A program made the position numbers and the translations under genes. From Ypsolopha sequella (taxonomy: Eukaryota; Arthropoda; Insecta; Lepidoptera; Ypsolophidae): DNA of 64,000 nucleotides. The stretch spans positions 24,221,045-24,285,044 of the forward strand of contig OW203990.1 in the NCBI GenBank assembly GCA_934047225.1, given 5' to 3'. Below, in pieces: positions 1-11,035 of the stretch (the first letter of the stretch is position 1; the number at the start of each line of letters is the position of its first letter). The notes below the pieces were generated by a model that was not told the DNA's origin, ran no database searches, and worked only from the letters and a program-made list of their open reading frames with translations.

Positions 1-239
1 AGCTGGAGCCTTCTTTTAAGTAAAAATACCTGTATCAGAAGACTCCGCTCCTTCAGTCCGCAGCTTTGGTTTTACGAAACAGTTTCAAAAATTTGCTTAG
101 AATTTTAAATTTACAAAAATTAATTAAAGTAATAATAAAGAACACAATTAAAGTAATAATAAGAACACAAAACAGATATGTATATAATAAAAGAAAGATA
201 ACATCCTGCATGCGTCCATATTATGAAGTAGCTAAATAT

Positions 240-335
240 GAGGGGGTGCATGTGTGTGAGAGAGGGTGCATGTGTGTGTGTGAGAGGGTGTGTGAGAGGG
301 TGTGTGTGAGTGTGTGAAGGTGAGGGAGGGTGTAT
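240..335. repeat. GT/GA-rich microsatellite
   Basis: Impure repeats of gtgtgtgag and gagagggtg, seen directly. They lie just beyond the 3' UTR of the minus-strand LINE-A and may be the repeat at its 3' end. Confidence 0.8.
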
Positions 336-478
336 GCGTATGTTTATTTGTATGCTCTATATTTATTTATCTACATACTAGTTTAGTTTCTTTCTAAGTA
401 ATTTGGTAAATTAGGTTTTCAGCCTCTTCGTAGCTCTTTGTTTTTAATAATAAAGTTGTTTGCTTTTTGCATTCATAA

Positions 479-3358
479 TTATTTTTTTGTACATATATCT
501 AGAATTCTGCTTATTTGATTGTACATATAAGCTGACTGATAGTTATATTGTCTGCGTGCAAAAGTAGATTTGTAAAATGGAAGTTTAATTATGTTGTCTC
601 TTTTTCTCTTATTTGAAAAATGTGGGTCTAAATTAGAAATTTTATGCTTTTTTAGGACTGTATTTGCAATATATAATTTTCTTACGGACAATAGCTCCCA
701 AAAAGAATATAAATTATCTGTTGGGTATCTATAGGGCTTAAAATACATGACCTTTAGCAATGCTCTTTGGGCTCTTTCTAATTCAATAAATTTAGATTTT
801 GCAGCTCCTCCCCAAACAGGTATGCAATAATTAAGTACAGATTGGACGAGGGCTATGTATATTTTATTGAGTAGTAAAGGGGTAGCTATATGTCTAAGCA
901 TTTTAAAGATCCAAATTAACCTTCTTACTCGAGCACTCAGTATTTCAATTTGTGGGAACCATGATAGTCGCTGGTCTATCATTACGCCTAAGTATTTAGT
1001 TTTGGAAACCTTATCAATGGTAGGGCAATTACAGTTTTGATAGTCATTTGTACAATTATGAATTTTGATTTTAGTGTTATCGGGGGGCTGGGTTCGATTA
1101 TATTTGGTAAAACAGATAAAGTTGGTCTTCAGAGCGTTAAGAGTGAGCAAGTTAAAGTTAAGCCAATGTGACACTATAGAAAGTCCAGCTTCTGCACTCT
1201 TTAGAGTTGAGTTCCAGGTTGTGTCTGAAAATACTACTGCTGTATCATCAGCGTAGGAGATTACTTTTGCGTTCTTAATGTTCATACTGCACAATTGATT
1301 TATGTACACAAGGAATAATGTAGGGCCCAACACGCTCCCTTGTGGGACACCGAAAGTTATTTCTGTATCATTGCTGATAAATTGACCTACTTTGACTTTT
1401 TGTCTCCTGTCACTCAGGTAGTCTTTAAATAGTTTTAGTGCAGTGTCCCTAATACCAATTTTCTCCAACTTTTGCACAAGAATGGGAATACAGACGGTGT
1501 CGAAAGCCTTTTTCAAGTCTAAAAATACAGCGAGACATTTTTTACCATCATCTACCTTTTCTACAATGTGTGTGGTTATAGCTGTTACGGCATCTTCTGT
1601 GGACCTACCATTTCTAAAACCATACTGGGCATCGGATAGTAAATTGTATTTGTTTAGGTACTTAATAAGTCTCGTATTCAAAAGCTTTTCTAGAATTTTA
1701 GAAATGGATGGCAGTATCGATATTGGTCTATAATTATTGACATCGTCCTTCTCCCCGCTCTTGTACACCGGTGTTATGATGGATTTTTTCAGCATGTATG
1801 GAAAAATGCCCTTTGAAAAACATAGATTTGTTAAGTGACAAAGAATAGGTACTAGTTCGTGCTTGGCCATCTTCAGAAAATTAGTGGGTACACTATCATA
1901 TCCAGGAGCACTCTCCGACTTAAGGTTCATGAGAACATAATGTACCTCATCTATATCAGTTTCCAATAGTACGAATGAATTATCCTGGTTTTCTTGTTCA
2001 TTGTTTGTTGATTGATATGTAATCAGTGAATTATTATCCAATATGTCCTCAGCCAGTTCTTTACCAATTTTAGAAAAGAAATTATTTACATAGTCTACAG
2101 ATTCACTTTGAGTATTTTTGATGTTAAGAAGTTTTAAATTATCAGTTTTGTTTCCTTTAAGATAAGTTAGTGATTTTATGTTTTGCCATAGAGATTTTGG
2201 GTTTTTTGTTGATTCTGCCAGTTTGTTGCTCTCATATATTCTCTTTAGTTTTTTTATAAGATTATTACAGTAGTTACGATACCTTCTATAAGTGATTTTA
2301 GCAATTTCGTTATCAGGATTTAGTCGGAGTTGTTTTTGGAGTTTATTTCGATTTCTTATGCACTTTAAGACCCCAATAGTCATCCACGGTTTTAAGATCC
2401 GTCTACATTTAGGTATATTTACTGCTCTCGTGTTCTCACGTAAAGACTCAGAAATTCCTTCAACCAAGCGCTGCACTATGTAATTAGGATCATCAGAATT
2501 TAGAAGCTGTGATAAGCTCCTTTCCGCGAGACTAACTAGCGCTTTATTAAAGTCGGTAACATTTTTAACCTTTGTGCATGTATTGCTGACCTTTTGACCA
2601 GATAAATTAAGGAATACCATAGAATGGTCAGTAATAGTCGTTTCAAGAACTGCAATTTGTGCTGACATTTTAGTCTTATCGATCTTCAGTAGGACATGGT
2701 CAAGGCAGCCAACTTCTCTAGTCGGTATAGTATGACCTGGCATCAAGCCATGCATACAAACCATATTTAAGTAATTTTCTCTATTAGTACGTTCATAATT
2801 TTGTTCATTTTCTTTAGAAATTAAATTTATATTAATATCTCCCATTATTACGATGTTTTTATATGTTTTTATAGTTTCTAAGTGGGCACTAAGTGAGTTT
2901 ATGAATGGATCAGCATTTGTGTTTGATGGAGAACGATATATCCCTAACAAAGCAGTATTGTGCGTATCTATTTGCATACACGATGCATGCTCCAATTTGA
3001 TTTCTCGAATCTTAGTGATAACAATATCATTTTTGATGTATATCACAACGCCGTCATTCTGGTTCAGATGTCGGGTAGATTCACACGTTGTATAGTTTTC
3101 TAAAGACGGGGTTGGTTTATCTGCATTTAAGCGACATTCTGTTAAAACAATTACATCTGGTATAAAATCAAAGGAATGAACGGTAAGATTTAGATCATCG
3201 ATATTTTTATATACACTTCTTATATTTTGGCAAAGAATTTTTAAGTCATTTTGTTTGACGGGTATAAGTCGAGTCAGATCTTCAATTTCACATAGAACAG
3301 AACTGGCAATTTCAATATTGTCTATATCGTGCAATGTGTTAGTAAGTGTATTACTCAT
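479..3358 (-). CDS. LINE-A ORF2: endonuclease-reverse transcriptase, 959 aa
   Basis: This ORF nicks target DNA and copies the element RNA. The N-terminal part (about residues 40-250) is an APE-type endonuclease with LTECRL, MGDININ, GCLDHVLL and TDHSMV as its conserved blocks. The reverse transcriptase (about 480-760) has SAPGYDSVP, NNYRPISILP, FLDLKKAFDTV near residue 612, GVPQGSVLGP and the catalytic YADD near residue 702. The C-terminal part has the RLIWIFKMLRH and LNYCIPVWG blocks usual after the RT in this group. No zinc knuckle or RNase H is evident. No stops or frameshifts were seen, so it may be active. It starts at the ATG at 3358. Confidence 0.95.
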   Translation of the reverse strand: MSNTLTNTLHDIDNIEIASSVLCEIEDLTRLIPVKQNDLKILCQNIRSVYKNIDDLNLTVHSFDFIPDVIVLTECRLNADKPTPSLENYTTCESTRHLNQNDGVVIYIKNDIVITKIREIKLEHASCMQIDTHNTALLGIYRSPSNTNADPFINSLSAHLETIKTYKNIVIMGDININLISKENEQNYERTNRENYLNMVCMHGLMPGHTIPTREVGCLDHVLLKIDKTKMSAQIAVLETTITDHSMVFLNLSGQKVSNTCTKVKNVTDFNKALVSLAERSLSQLLNSDDPNYIVQRLVEGISESLRENTRAVNIPKCRRILKPWMTIGVLKCIRNRNKLQKQLRLNPDNEIAKITYRRYRNYCNNLIKKLKRIYESNKLAESTKNPKSLWQNIKSLTYLKGNKTDNLKLLNIKNTQSESVDYVNNFFSKIGKELAEDILDNNSLITYQSTNNEQENQDNSFVLLETDIDEVHYVLMNLKSESAPGYDSVPTNFLKMAKHELVPILCHLTNLCFSKGIFPYMLKKSIITPVYKSGEKDDVNNYRPISILPSISKILEKLLNTRLIKYLNKYNLLSDAQYGFRNGRSTEDAVTAITTHIVEKVDDGKKCLAVFLDLKKAFDTVCIPILVQKLEKIGIRDTALKLFKDYLSDRRQKVKVGQFISNDTEITFGVPQGSVLGPTLFLVYINQLCSMNIKNAKVISYADDTAVVFSDTTWNSTLKSAEAGLSIVSHWLNFNLLTLNALKTNFICFTKYNRTQPPDNTKIKIHNCTNDYQNCNCPTIDKVSKTKYLGVMIDQRLSWFPQIEILSARVRRLIWIFKMLRHIATPLLLNKIYIALVQSVLNYCIPVWGGAAKSKFIELERAQRALLKVMYFKPYRYPTDNLYSFWELLSVRKLYIANTVLKKHKISNLDPHFSNKRKRDNIIKLPFYKSTFARRQYNYQSAYMYNQISRILDICTKK

Positions 3359-3636
3359 TATAATAAGATTCTAGTACATAGTGGACGTAGCTTAGTGGTT
3401 ATTAGATATTTCCTAATAGTGTTTTGTGTGTAGAAGCAGAGAACCATTAATCCTAGGGCAAGATTTTTTGAGTAGATATGTGTATGTAAATATATGTATG
3501 TAAGTGTGTATATGAAGATCAATATGTTCAAAGATTGTTTGTTAAAATGTATGTGTGTGTGTGGTAGGGCATGTTTAAACCATAGTATACTTAGTAATAG
3601 GCTAGGGTGCACTATATACAATCGAGCTCTGGCTAG
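3359..3636 (-). other. LINE-A inter-ORF spacer, TG-rich
   Basis: The 278 bases between ORF1 and ORF2 are rich in tatgtgtatgt-type runs on the plus strand. An 87-codon open frame here is low in complexity (many H, T, Y, I) and is not supported as a gene. How ORF2 is translated across this gap is not visible. Confidence 0.6.
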
Positions 3637-4542
3637 TCACTTTTGGGAAGTGTTCAGAAGACGTTGAACCTGCACCTCACTGGTGATGTGTATGATCGGT
3701 GATTTCTCATCCTTCCTCACGTTGACCTTGCCGAAAGCAGTCCAGCAGAACTTATAAGCTTGTGATTTAGCAAGGTCACGAGCCAGAAAGTAGAGTCGCG
3801 CCGCCTTGGGTGTCAGTTGCTCTGAGATGTAAACTGGCGTATCTCCTTTCTCTGTAATACCTAGGTGTCTAGCACAGAGTTTTGACGTCTTATTCTTGTA
3901 GTTATAGCTTTTAGTGGCCGCCAGGATGTCTCTCTTTAACATGGTTGACTGTAGCTCCACCACCAAAGTATTGTTGTTTTCCTTCTTTTTCACTCGAAAG
4001 ATATCTTTTACATGATTCTTAGAGAATTCTGTGTAGTTAACTGTCTTGGCAAGTTTCACTGCCATGTTCAGCAAATCCTGTTGGGTTTCATTCGGCTTGT
4101 ATGGAACGTTCCTAATTTCGATGAGCGTCTTTTTGTTTTGTCTGTTCATGTCCTCCAATTTATCTTCCAACATGGCAATGTACTCGCGGTCCTTCTTTCT
4201 TTCGGATTCCAACACATCTAGTTTGTTCTTCAGTTCCTCATTGTGGGCACTTATAAGTGTCATTGCGCTTTCAATGTTACCTATAGACTGTCGTATGTCC
4301 TTTATGGATGGGCCCACTGACGCAGCTTCATGTTCTTGTTTTTTAATGAAGGATTGAAACATATTTCTTATTTCTTCCTTGAAGGCGTCATAATCAATGT
4401 CCTCATTTCGTTTTCTTTTGTTTCGAGCTGTCACATAGTCATAAGTAGGAGGCGTTTTATCCTGCTGACCAACTAAGGTCATGTCTGACTCAGAATATGA
4501 TTTATTTGGTGATTTTGACATAATTATGTGTAGATGTAGCAC
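3637..4542 (-). CDS. LINE-A ORF1: coiled-coil + FP-like nucleic-acid-binding protein, 301 aa
   Basis: This is the probable RNA-binding protein of LINE-A. After a charged N-terminus with KRKR there is a heptad-like coiled coil (about residues 65-135). It is followed by a domain starting at IEIRNVPYKPNET and running to the end, with NHVKDIFRVKKK, LCARHLG, PVYISEQLTP and AFGKVNVRKD. These blocks resemble the FP (few polyhedra) domain, known from baculovirus FP25K and from the ORF1 of many insect retroelements. Here it sits immediately upstream of the RT on the same strand, so it is the LINE's own ORF1 and not a viral insertion. The family call is from memory of motifs. Confidence 0.8.
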   Translation of the reverse strand: MLHLHIIMSKSPNKSYSESDMTLVGQQDKTPPTYDYVTARNKRKRNEDIDYDAFKEEIRNMFQSFIKKQEHEAASVGPSIKDIRQSIGNIESAMTLISAHNEELKNKLDVLESERKKDREYIAMLEDKLEDMNRQNKKTLIEIRNVPYKPNETQQDLLNMAVKLAKTVNYTEFSKNHVKDIFRVKKKENNNTLVVELQSTMLKRDILAATKSYNYKNKTSKLCARHLGITEKGDTPVYISEQLTPKAARLYFLARDLAKSQAYKFCWTAFGKVNVRKDEKSPIIHITSEVQVQRLLNTSQK

Positions 4543-4860
4543 TAAAGAAGGAAAACTTAGCTCACTTTATTGTATAGTGATGTGATGACGCTCCGTAGCG
4601 TAGTCAGGTAGCGTAGCAGGCGAGTGGTACAGAACTCGTAGCTTCCGTAGCTCGTAGCAGTCCGTAGCACTGGCAATCCCGTTGACCTCGACGCAGCGGC
4701 GATGTGAGGAGTATAGCAATTAAAAAGTATAACAAAGGATCAACTGTGACAAGCGGCGTCTTCCTACAAAAAGTCGCAAGGGGTCCTATATAAGCAAGTA
4801 GTAGAGGCTAACTAGCAGAGTCCCGTTTATCATCCTTCGGGTACGAAGCCATAAAATAAT

Positions 4861-5258
4861 TTTATACTACACCTGCTCGGAAAGTACCTTCTTTCTTTGT
4901 TGAAAACGATGCAGAAAATACGTCATTACTGTCATACAAATATGCGGGCGGCAAAAGTGTATGAAAATTCATTGTTAACGTGCTTGAGCGGGCAGAAAAA
5001 GTATATGCAAATCCATTGTTAACGTGCTGTTTTTTTTTTAAATAACATAAAGAATGAGCAAGTGGCCAAGTGGCCAGTATTATTTTGCGAACTCGTACAT
5101 AAAACTCGAAAAATGATACTGGCCACTTGCTTTTCCTGCACATAATAAAAAATAAGAAGGAAATAAAAAGTGACAATCGCACGCGAGTCAGTCGGTTTCT
5201 TTTATTGTATCTTGATTAAAAGTAAAATTATACTATTTCCTCGCAGGTGTAGTATAAA
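4861..5258. mobile_element. TIR element, copy 1 of a 398-bp family
   Basis: Ends are perfect inverted repeats: tttatactacacctgc at 4861-4876 and its complement at 5243-5258. An inverted second copy of exactly the same length lies at 35298-35695. No transposase is encoded, so it is a non-autonomous DNA element. Shared sequence continues beyond one TIR to about 5395. Confidence 0.85.
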
Positions 5259-5395
5259 GCACTATGTATCACTCGGGAGAAAGTGCAATTCCCAACTCGT
5301 GTGTATTGAGGCCCTTGGCTTCGCCTCGGGCCTCAAACTACACCCTCGTTGGTAATCGTCCCCTTTCTACCCTCGGTGAACAATGTACTATTGTC
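5259..5395. repeat. Flank shared with the second TIR copy; GAGGCCC palindrome
   Basis: This segment also adjoins the other copy of the 398-bp element (35167-35297). It contains a hairpin, gaggcccttggcttcgcctc followed by gggcctc. Either the mobile unit is larger than its visible TIRs, or one element inserted into another before both moved together. Confidence 0.7.
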
Positions 5396-5589
5396 AATGT
5401 ACTTACTAGAAAAGCCGCAGTCGTTCTTTTGCTACTAAAAACCAGATGGCGTTACTTGTATATTACATCGCGATATCGTTTGATCTTTCTTAAAATACAA
5501 AATCAAACATGTAAGTAAGTTGTCCAGCCAATCTATACTAATATTACTTTTTTGAAAGGATTTCTCCATTTAGTCTGAGGATCCTGCTG

Positions 5590-6400
5590 TCCAATTCAGA
5601 GACGGTAATCAGGGTTCCGTAGTACATAAAAGGTACAAAAGGAACCTTTATGGTGAGAGTCCGTTGTCCGTCCGTCCGTCATAACTTTACACCCCCGTTA
5701 ATTTGAAATTGTTCAAAATATTTCCAAAACAAAAGTGAGATCAATAAAAACTATTATCCTAAAAATACAATATGGGTATAAAATTTTAGATATTAAAATG
5801 CTGATTGTAAAAATATATACTTTTACTAAATTTACTGGCACTGGTTTCAAAAAATCTTAAAAAAACTACAAAAATATGTATGTCTTATCTCCGAAATTGG
5901 AGGACCGAAAAATATGAAAAAAATAAGCACGAATGAGAAATAAAAATAAATTAAAAAAATATTATATAAAAATACAATATGTGTTTCAAATTGTAGGTAT
6001 TAAAGAGCTAATTGTATACATATAAAATTTAGCTATACATTTAGTTGCATCTATTTCGGGAAATCATCGAAAAACCACAAAAAAATGTATGTCCCCCCCC
6101 TTATCTCCAAAACTGGTGGACCGGAAAATATAAAAAAATCATGGTAATATGTGTTTGCGTAAGGATTACAGGAAAAATTCAAGTTATCATCCACCATACG
6201 GAACCCTAGGTGCGCGAGTCTGACTCGCACTTTGCCGTTTTTTTTTGTGTAGAATGAGACATCGTAAAGATTACAGGAAAAATATTGTGGATGATAATTA
6301 AATTTATCATCCACCATACGGAACCCTAGGTGCGCGAGTCTGACTCGCACTTTGCCGGTTTTTTTTTGTGTAGAATGAGACAACATTAAGCTAACAGCAA
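5590..6400. repeat. Lepidopteran-type gggttccgta repeat with a tandemly duplicated end
   Basis: It opens with agggttccgtag and gtccgtccgtccgt near 5606-5680. It closes with cggaaccctaggtgcgcgag and tctgactcgcactttgccg. The closing block occurs twice, near 6190-6260 and 6310-6380, a direct duplication of about 120 bases. Related copies are at 55045-55628 and probably 58720-59640. Open frames across it are repeat sequence, not genes. Confidence 0.7.
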
Positions 6401-6651
6401 TATTCATTTTATTTTAGAAAAGTGTCAGCTGTAAAAAAATATTTTTTATTTTATTTTTATTTTATTTATTTATTAACTACATTACACTATCTTAACAGCT
6501 AGGCCAATGCGATAGTGCAGCTAACATATACAATATAACATCAAAAAAAAAAGGAAACAAAACTACTATGGCATAAAGACAATAGACGTAGTACATATTT
6601 ACAATTTTCACCCTAAACTACAAACACATAATACAAGCAACAATAAAAAAT

Positions 6652-8229
6652 TTATACATAACAAATAATATACAACGCTGTCCTTGTGAATTCACTCAGA
6701 GAACAGAGAAATATGTCTGTGTGATCGTGGATCCTGTTGAGCAGTTGTAGCGCTCGCGTCAGGGGAGCCTTCTGGTGAAGGTTTGTCCTACTGCTTCCTA
6801 CATCAAACAGTCGGCCACTTCGCACCCTTAGGAAACCTTTGGGCACCCTTAACTTACACATCTTTAATAAAATGGGATTACACTCTATTCCACGCCATAT
6901 CTTAAACAGGTACGAAGCCAAAGTGAGGTCCCGTCGAACCTCCAACTTGTTGTATCCAACCATCCCTAGCACGAACAATGTCGGATACATAAGCGGATAT
7001 TTAGGATACACCCCATGAAGCTTCATGTAGAGATATCTCGTGAACTTATTTTGAATTTTCTCCAACATGAGATTATACTTTGCTTCATGGGGAGCCCAGA
7101 CAACCGCGTTACACTCCAACCTGCTTCGAACTAAGGCGTTGTACAAACTCTTCATAGCTGTGATGCTAGTAAAGCCATTTGCAGTCCTGAGAACAAACCC
7201 CAAAGTTCTAAACGCCTTCTTGCAAACATCAATAATATGTTCGCTAAAAGAAAGATCTGAAGTCAACCTCACGCCCAAGTCGCGTACTGACGTTACACGT
7301 CCCATCTCGATGCCGTCCATTGAGTACTGGTGGAGACTTGGAGAGCGACTGCGGCTGTACGAGATGATGTTGCACTTGGCTATGTTAAACTGGAGTTTGT
7401 TCTCATGACCCCACGCTACAACTTTTTCTATATCACGCTGTAGGCAATTGTGATCTTCCTCACAAGTGACTGTTGCATAAAGTTTCAAGTCATCCGCAAA
7501 AAGCAAACATCCAGCATTTTCTACCACTCTTGGTAGGTCGTTGATCATGATGATGAACTCCAGTGGCCCAAGATTGCTACCCTGACTGACGCCAGAGTAT
7601 GTACAGTACACTTCCGATACGCTGTTTCCATACTGGACATATTGTTTCCTGTCCTTCATGTAGCTCGCAAAGAACCTCAAAGTTTTAGCTGTACAACCCG
7701 CTTTAGCTAATTTCCCAAGGAGCACGTCGTTGTCCACCGTATCAAATGCCTTCCTAAAATCAAAGTACGCAGCATCCACCTGTATACCTTGGTCAACGTG
7801 TGGTATTATAAATGACATGAAATTCAAAAGGTTACTAGTGGTGCTGCTACCCGATCTAAACCCATGTTGTGCATCCGACAATTGTGCCTTGACGTCATCG
7901 TAAACAACGTTGTACAACGCCGATTCGAACACTTTAGCAAAAGTACATAACACTGCCACCGGCCTACAACCCCCCACATCGGACCCTCCCGCTCCTTTAG
8001 GAACTGGGATGACTCGAGTTGTTTTCCATTTCTCTGGGAATGCCGAACTCCCGAGAGATAGGTTAAACACATACGTGAGAGGTCCAGCTAGCACCGTCCG
8101 ACAATCCCGTGCCAGGAATGGTGGAATACCGTCCGGCCCCACGGAACGCTTGGGCGGGAGGGCGGCGAGAGCGCGCAGCACTTGGGCAGACTCAAGCCAC
8201 ACCCCCGACACTTCATAGTGAAGGCTCAA
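6652..8229 (-). pseudogene. LINE-B ORF2, 3' part: reverse transcriptase
   Basis: The open frame of 525 codons lacks an ATG at its 5' end (it opens at TTG), because it continues an interrupted ORF2. RT blocks are RSVGPDGIPPF, GGCRPVAVLC, AYFDFRKAFDTVD, GVSQGSNLGP and the catalytic FADD in LLFADDLKLYA. The C-terminal part has RLECNAVVWAP and AKYNLMLEKIQ. The RT itself shows no stop or frameshift. It is separated from its endonuclease by the insertion at 8231-9591, and the two halves differ by one reading frame when joined at the repeat, so a further small indel is likely. Confidence 0.85.
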
Positions 8230-8230
8230 G

Positions 8231-9591
8231 TTATTTACCTAAACTCTAACGCGCGCATCTGGCTTGTCCGCACACGCTTGTGTGTGTGCGTGAGCTAGTC
8301 TAGGGCTGGCAGCAATCGTGTGAGCGTCGTCGCCCGAGAGGGACACAATATAGGTCAGCAACTTATGTGATTCTCTTCTTAAATTTTAGCGTAGTCCAAT
8401 TTCTGGTTCCCCGTGGATTAATCAGTACATATTAAAAAAATATATGTATATGTATATATATAAATATATACATATACAATTCATAAAATATATACATAAA
8501 AAATTCAATTAGTTGGCGAAATTTGAAACATATGTAGAACATGTCCATATGAATAACTTTTTTTAATAGGATAGTGAAAAATTCTTAAAATTCGTTTTCA
8601 CCTTTCCATACTGGACGAGTCAGCTGATCGGAGCAATTTGTATAGGAGGAAGTGAAAAAAAGTTAAGAATTTCGCTTAGCTCCCATACAAACAGTTGTCC
8701 ATATAGACTAGTACTACCTTTGTTTTGAGTTTCGCCAAATAATGTTATTTAACCTTATATATGTATATAAATCGTTACGATCGTAATGCCCCGGGGGGTG
8801 TCGGATGTGTCCCGAGTGTGAACTTTGAGATGCAAGTCACAGTCCATCCACACTCGGTAAACCCGCGTTTCACCTGCAAATGTTACGTCCCAACGTGATG
8901 GGTGGTGAGCCCTATCATCGTTCTTCGGGCACAAATACACTCTTTTTAGGGCATGCAGGTTTCCTTACTATGTTTTCCTTCACAAGTGGTAAGTACCTAT
9001 TAGCAAATACTATGCACATTATGTAAATTCCGAAGAACTCATTGGTGCATGCCCGACCGGAGATCGAACCTTAATCTCAAGATTAAGAGGCCAGCGTTCT
9101 ACCCCTGAGTTACCGCTGCCTTTTCGTTACTTTAAAAGTAAATATATATATATATATATATAGTATGCCTAAGCTTAGTAGGTACCTATATAGTTTCGTA
9201 TGCATAAATGATCATCATATAATGAACAACTACTCAAACATAAATTTTGGAAAAAAATGAAAACTTTTTAAAACATTGAAAGTTATAAATACTGATTTTA
9301 TTGTTCCAAATGCGTTACTGAACGAAATTGTAAGGTTTGATCACGCAATTCTAATTTTTGTAAAAAAGTTTTCCAGGCATCCATAAACACTGCAATAACG
9401 CACCATACTGATTAAAAATCAGTATCGTGATAAAACTTTGTAACAAAACACGCGCGCAGCAAACGAGTGGTAATCGAGCTCTGCCTGACTCCAGATTTCC
9501 ACTAACTTGCGGGGGACCGCGGGGGACGTTAAATTCGCGCGGGGAGGAGAGTGTCGCTTCTTTACGTAGTAATACTTTCTTTATATTCTCT
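8231..9591. mobile_element. 1361-bp insertion inside LINE-B ORF2
   Basis: A 7-bp direct repeat, gctcaag, stands at 8224-8230 and again at 9592-9598, exactly where ORF2 homology stops on each side. The insert holds TA-rich runs (8445-8480, 9142-9165), a tRNA-like SINE head (8755-9120) and GC-rich sequence at its right end. No transposase or RT was recognised. It may be a nested insertion of more than one element. Confidence 0.65.
8755..9120 (-). mobile_element. tRNA-derived SINE, copy 1
   Basis: The complement of 9120 starts GGCAGCGGTAACTCAGGGGT. Its A box is followed by GGTTCGATCTCC, a B-box-like motif, then GGTCGGGCATGCACC. The body ends in an ATATATGTATAT-type tail. The same family lies at 32961-33318 and as a fragment near 52672-52720. 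A tRNA with a normal acceptor stem is not formed, so it is a SINE and not a tRNA gene. Confidence 0.75.
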
Positions 9592-11035
9592 GCTCAAGCG
9601 TTGCGATGTGCACACGCGTCGCTCCCCCCGCCTCGCACCCGCCACCCGCGCTCGCCGCTGCCGCCACTGCGTCCAGTACGGGAGGCTGCGAGTTGTAAAC
9701 CGAATGAAAGTACTCGGCAAATTCCCGAGCACACTCTCCCTCATTAAGGGTAACGCCATTCTTTACAATTTTGTGCTTTTTTGTATTTTTTCGCATAGAT
9801 TGCACGTAATTCCAAAAGGATTTCGGTTCACGGGCCAACTGTTTTTGCAATCTATCCCTATAATTGTTATTATCGACCAGTATCATTTCCTTGACTCGCG
9901 TTCTACTCAACGCAAACAGCGTATAATCTTCTGTCGATTTACTATTTTTATATCGCTTATGTAGTGCAGCTTTGTTCTTAATTTCGCTGATTAGGTTCGC
10001 CGTAAACCATTCCGGATAACAAAAACGAGAGCGTTCAATGGATTGTTTTTTCCTAGGCACGCAAATATCTAATACATTATTTATTTTATTGTATAAAACA
10101 TCTACAGCTTCGTTAATGTCTGTTGCCTGATAAAGATCGCTCCAGTCTATTTCGTACATCAATGAGTATAGTGTAGGAAAGTCTGCTTTATAAAAGTTCC
10201 ACGAATTCCTGTCAGGTGACTGTGCAGAAATACAAGAATGATCCGTAGGCTCCAAAGATGAAAGAAGTACACTGGGCGCGGGGGGCACGACAGACCTCTG
10301 CGAGAGACGTGCGGTCACCTCCAGTGGTGGGTGGTGCTGGTCCACCGCCACCAGCGGCTGCCCCGACAGAGACACCTCCACTGTGTCTGGCTCAAAAGTG
10401 CTCAACACCAAATCTAGACAACGATCCTTATGATTGCGAATAAAATTGCTCTGAGTGAATCCACAGAATGAGATCAAAAATTCAAAATAATTGTGTATTT
10501 CTAACGAACACGAACACATATTAAAATCCCCTACTACTAACACCTTGTCATATTTCAAACACAACTTTTCTATAATACTAAATAAACTCATGTATTCGTT
10601 ATCAGCGCTATTCGGTGGGATATAAAGAACACAAATAACAAACAACAAATTATTATTTCTATAGAGGGTAGCACAAACTATTTCGAAGACGGCGGAGTCG
10701 ACGTTGACGTCACGCGGAATCAGTTGCTTTAGTTCGAACTGGGGTGTGGCCACTAAAAACGCGCCACCCTGCTTGCGCCCGTCATTTCGATCACACCTAA
10801 TGATTGTAAATTTAGAAGGTATTATTTCCGCATCGTAGATGGAATCATTGCATCCTGTCTCTGTCACCGCGTATAAATCAAAAGATGAAGTGATAACATT
10901 GTTTCTGAACTCATTAAACTTTTTTCTAAGACCTCGGACATTTTGATAGTAAATGTTAATGTAATGTTTTTTCTTCTGCAGGTTCATTACTGACCCTTGC
11001 TTTGTGAAACCAGACCCACTCGCCAAATTCGACAT
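9592..11035 (-). pseudogene. LINE-B ORF2, 5' part: APE endonuclease
   Basis: An endonuclease domain with NIYYQNVRGLRKKFNEF, AVTETGCND, VVGDFNMCS, DRCLDLVLS and TDHSCISAQ. It is followed by the linker seen before the RT in this group (REPKSFWNYVQSMRK, FAEYFHSVYNSQ). The frame leaves LINE sequence at about 9592 and ends in a stop a few codons into the insertion. It overlaps the end of ORF1 by 80 bases in another frame, as is usual for such elements. Confidence 0.85.

Larger units (their letters stand above)
340..4860 (-). mobile_element. LINE-A, near full-length non-LTR retrotransposon
   Basis: The element reads right to left: a GC-richer leader of about 300 bases (4543-4860), ORF1 (3637-4542), a TG-rich spacer, ORF2 (479-3358) and an AT-rich 3' UTR ending in AATAAATA-like sequence near 350. 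Both ORFs are uninterrupted, so the copy looks young. The two-ORF layout with an APE-type endonuclease places it in the Jockey/CR1 group; the exact clade needs a phylogeny. The limits are approximate because I did not find a target-site duplication. Confidence 0.85.

Noticed and set aside
66..317. Plus-strand ORF of 83 codons ending in CERVCERVCVSV
   Set aside because: It is a translation of the GT/GA microsatellite and LINE-A 3' UTR.
3637..4542. Baculovirus-derived gene (FP domain)
   Set aside because: It lies directly upstream of the RT ORF on the same strand as ORF1 of a LINE, the usual source of such domains in insects.
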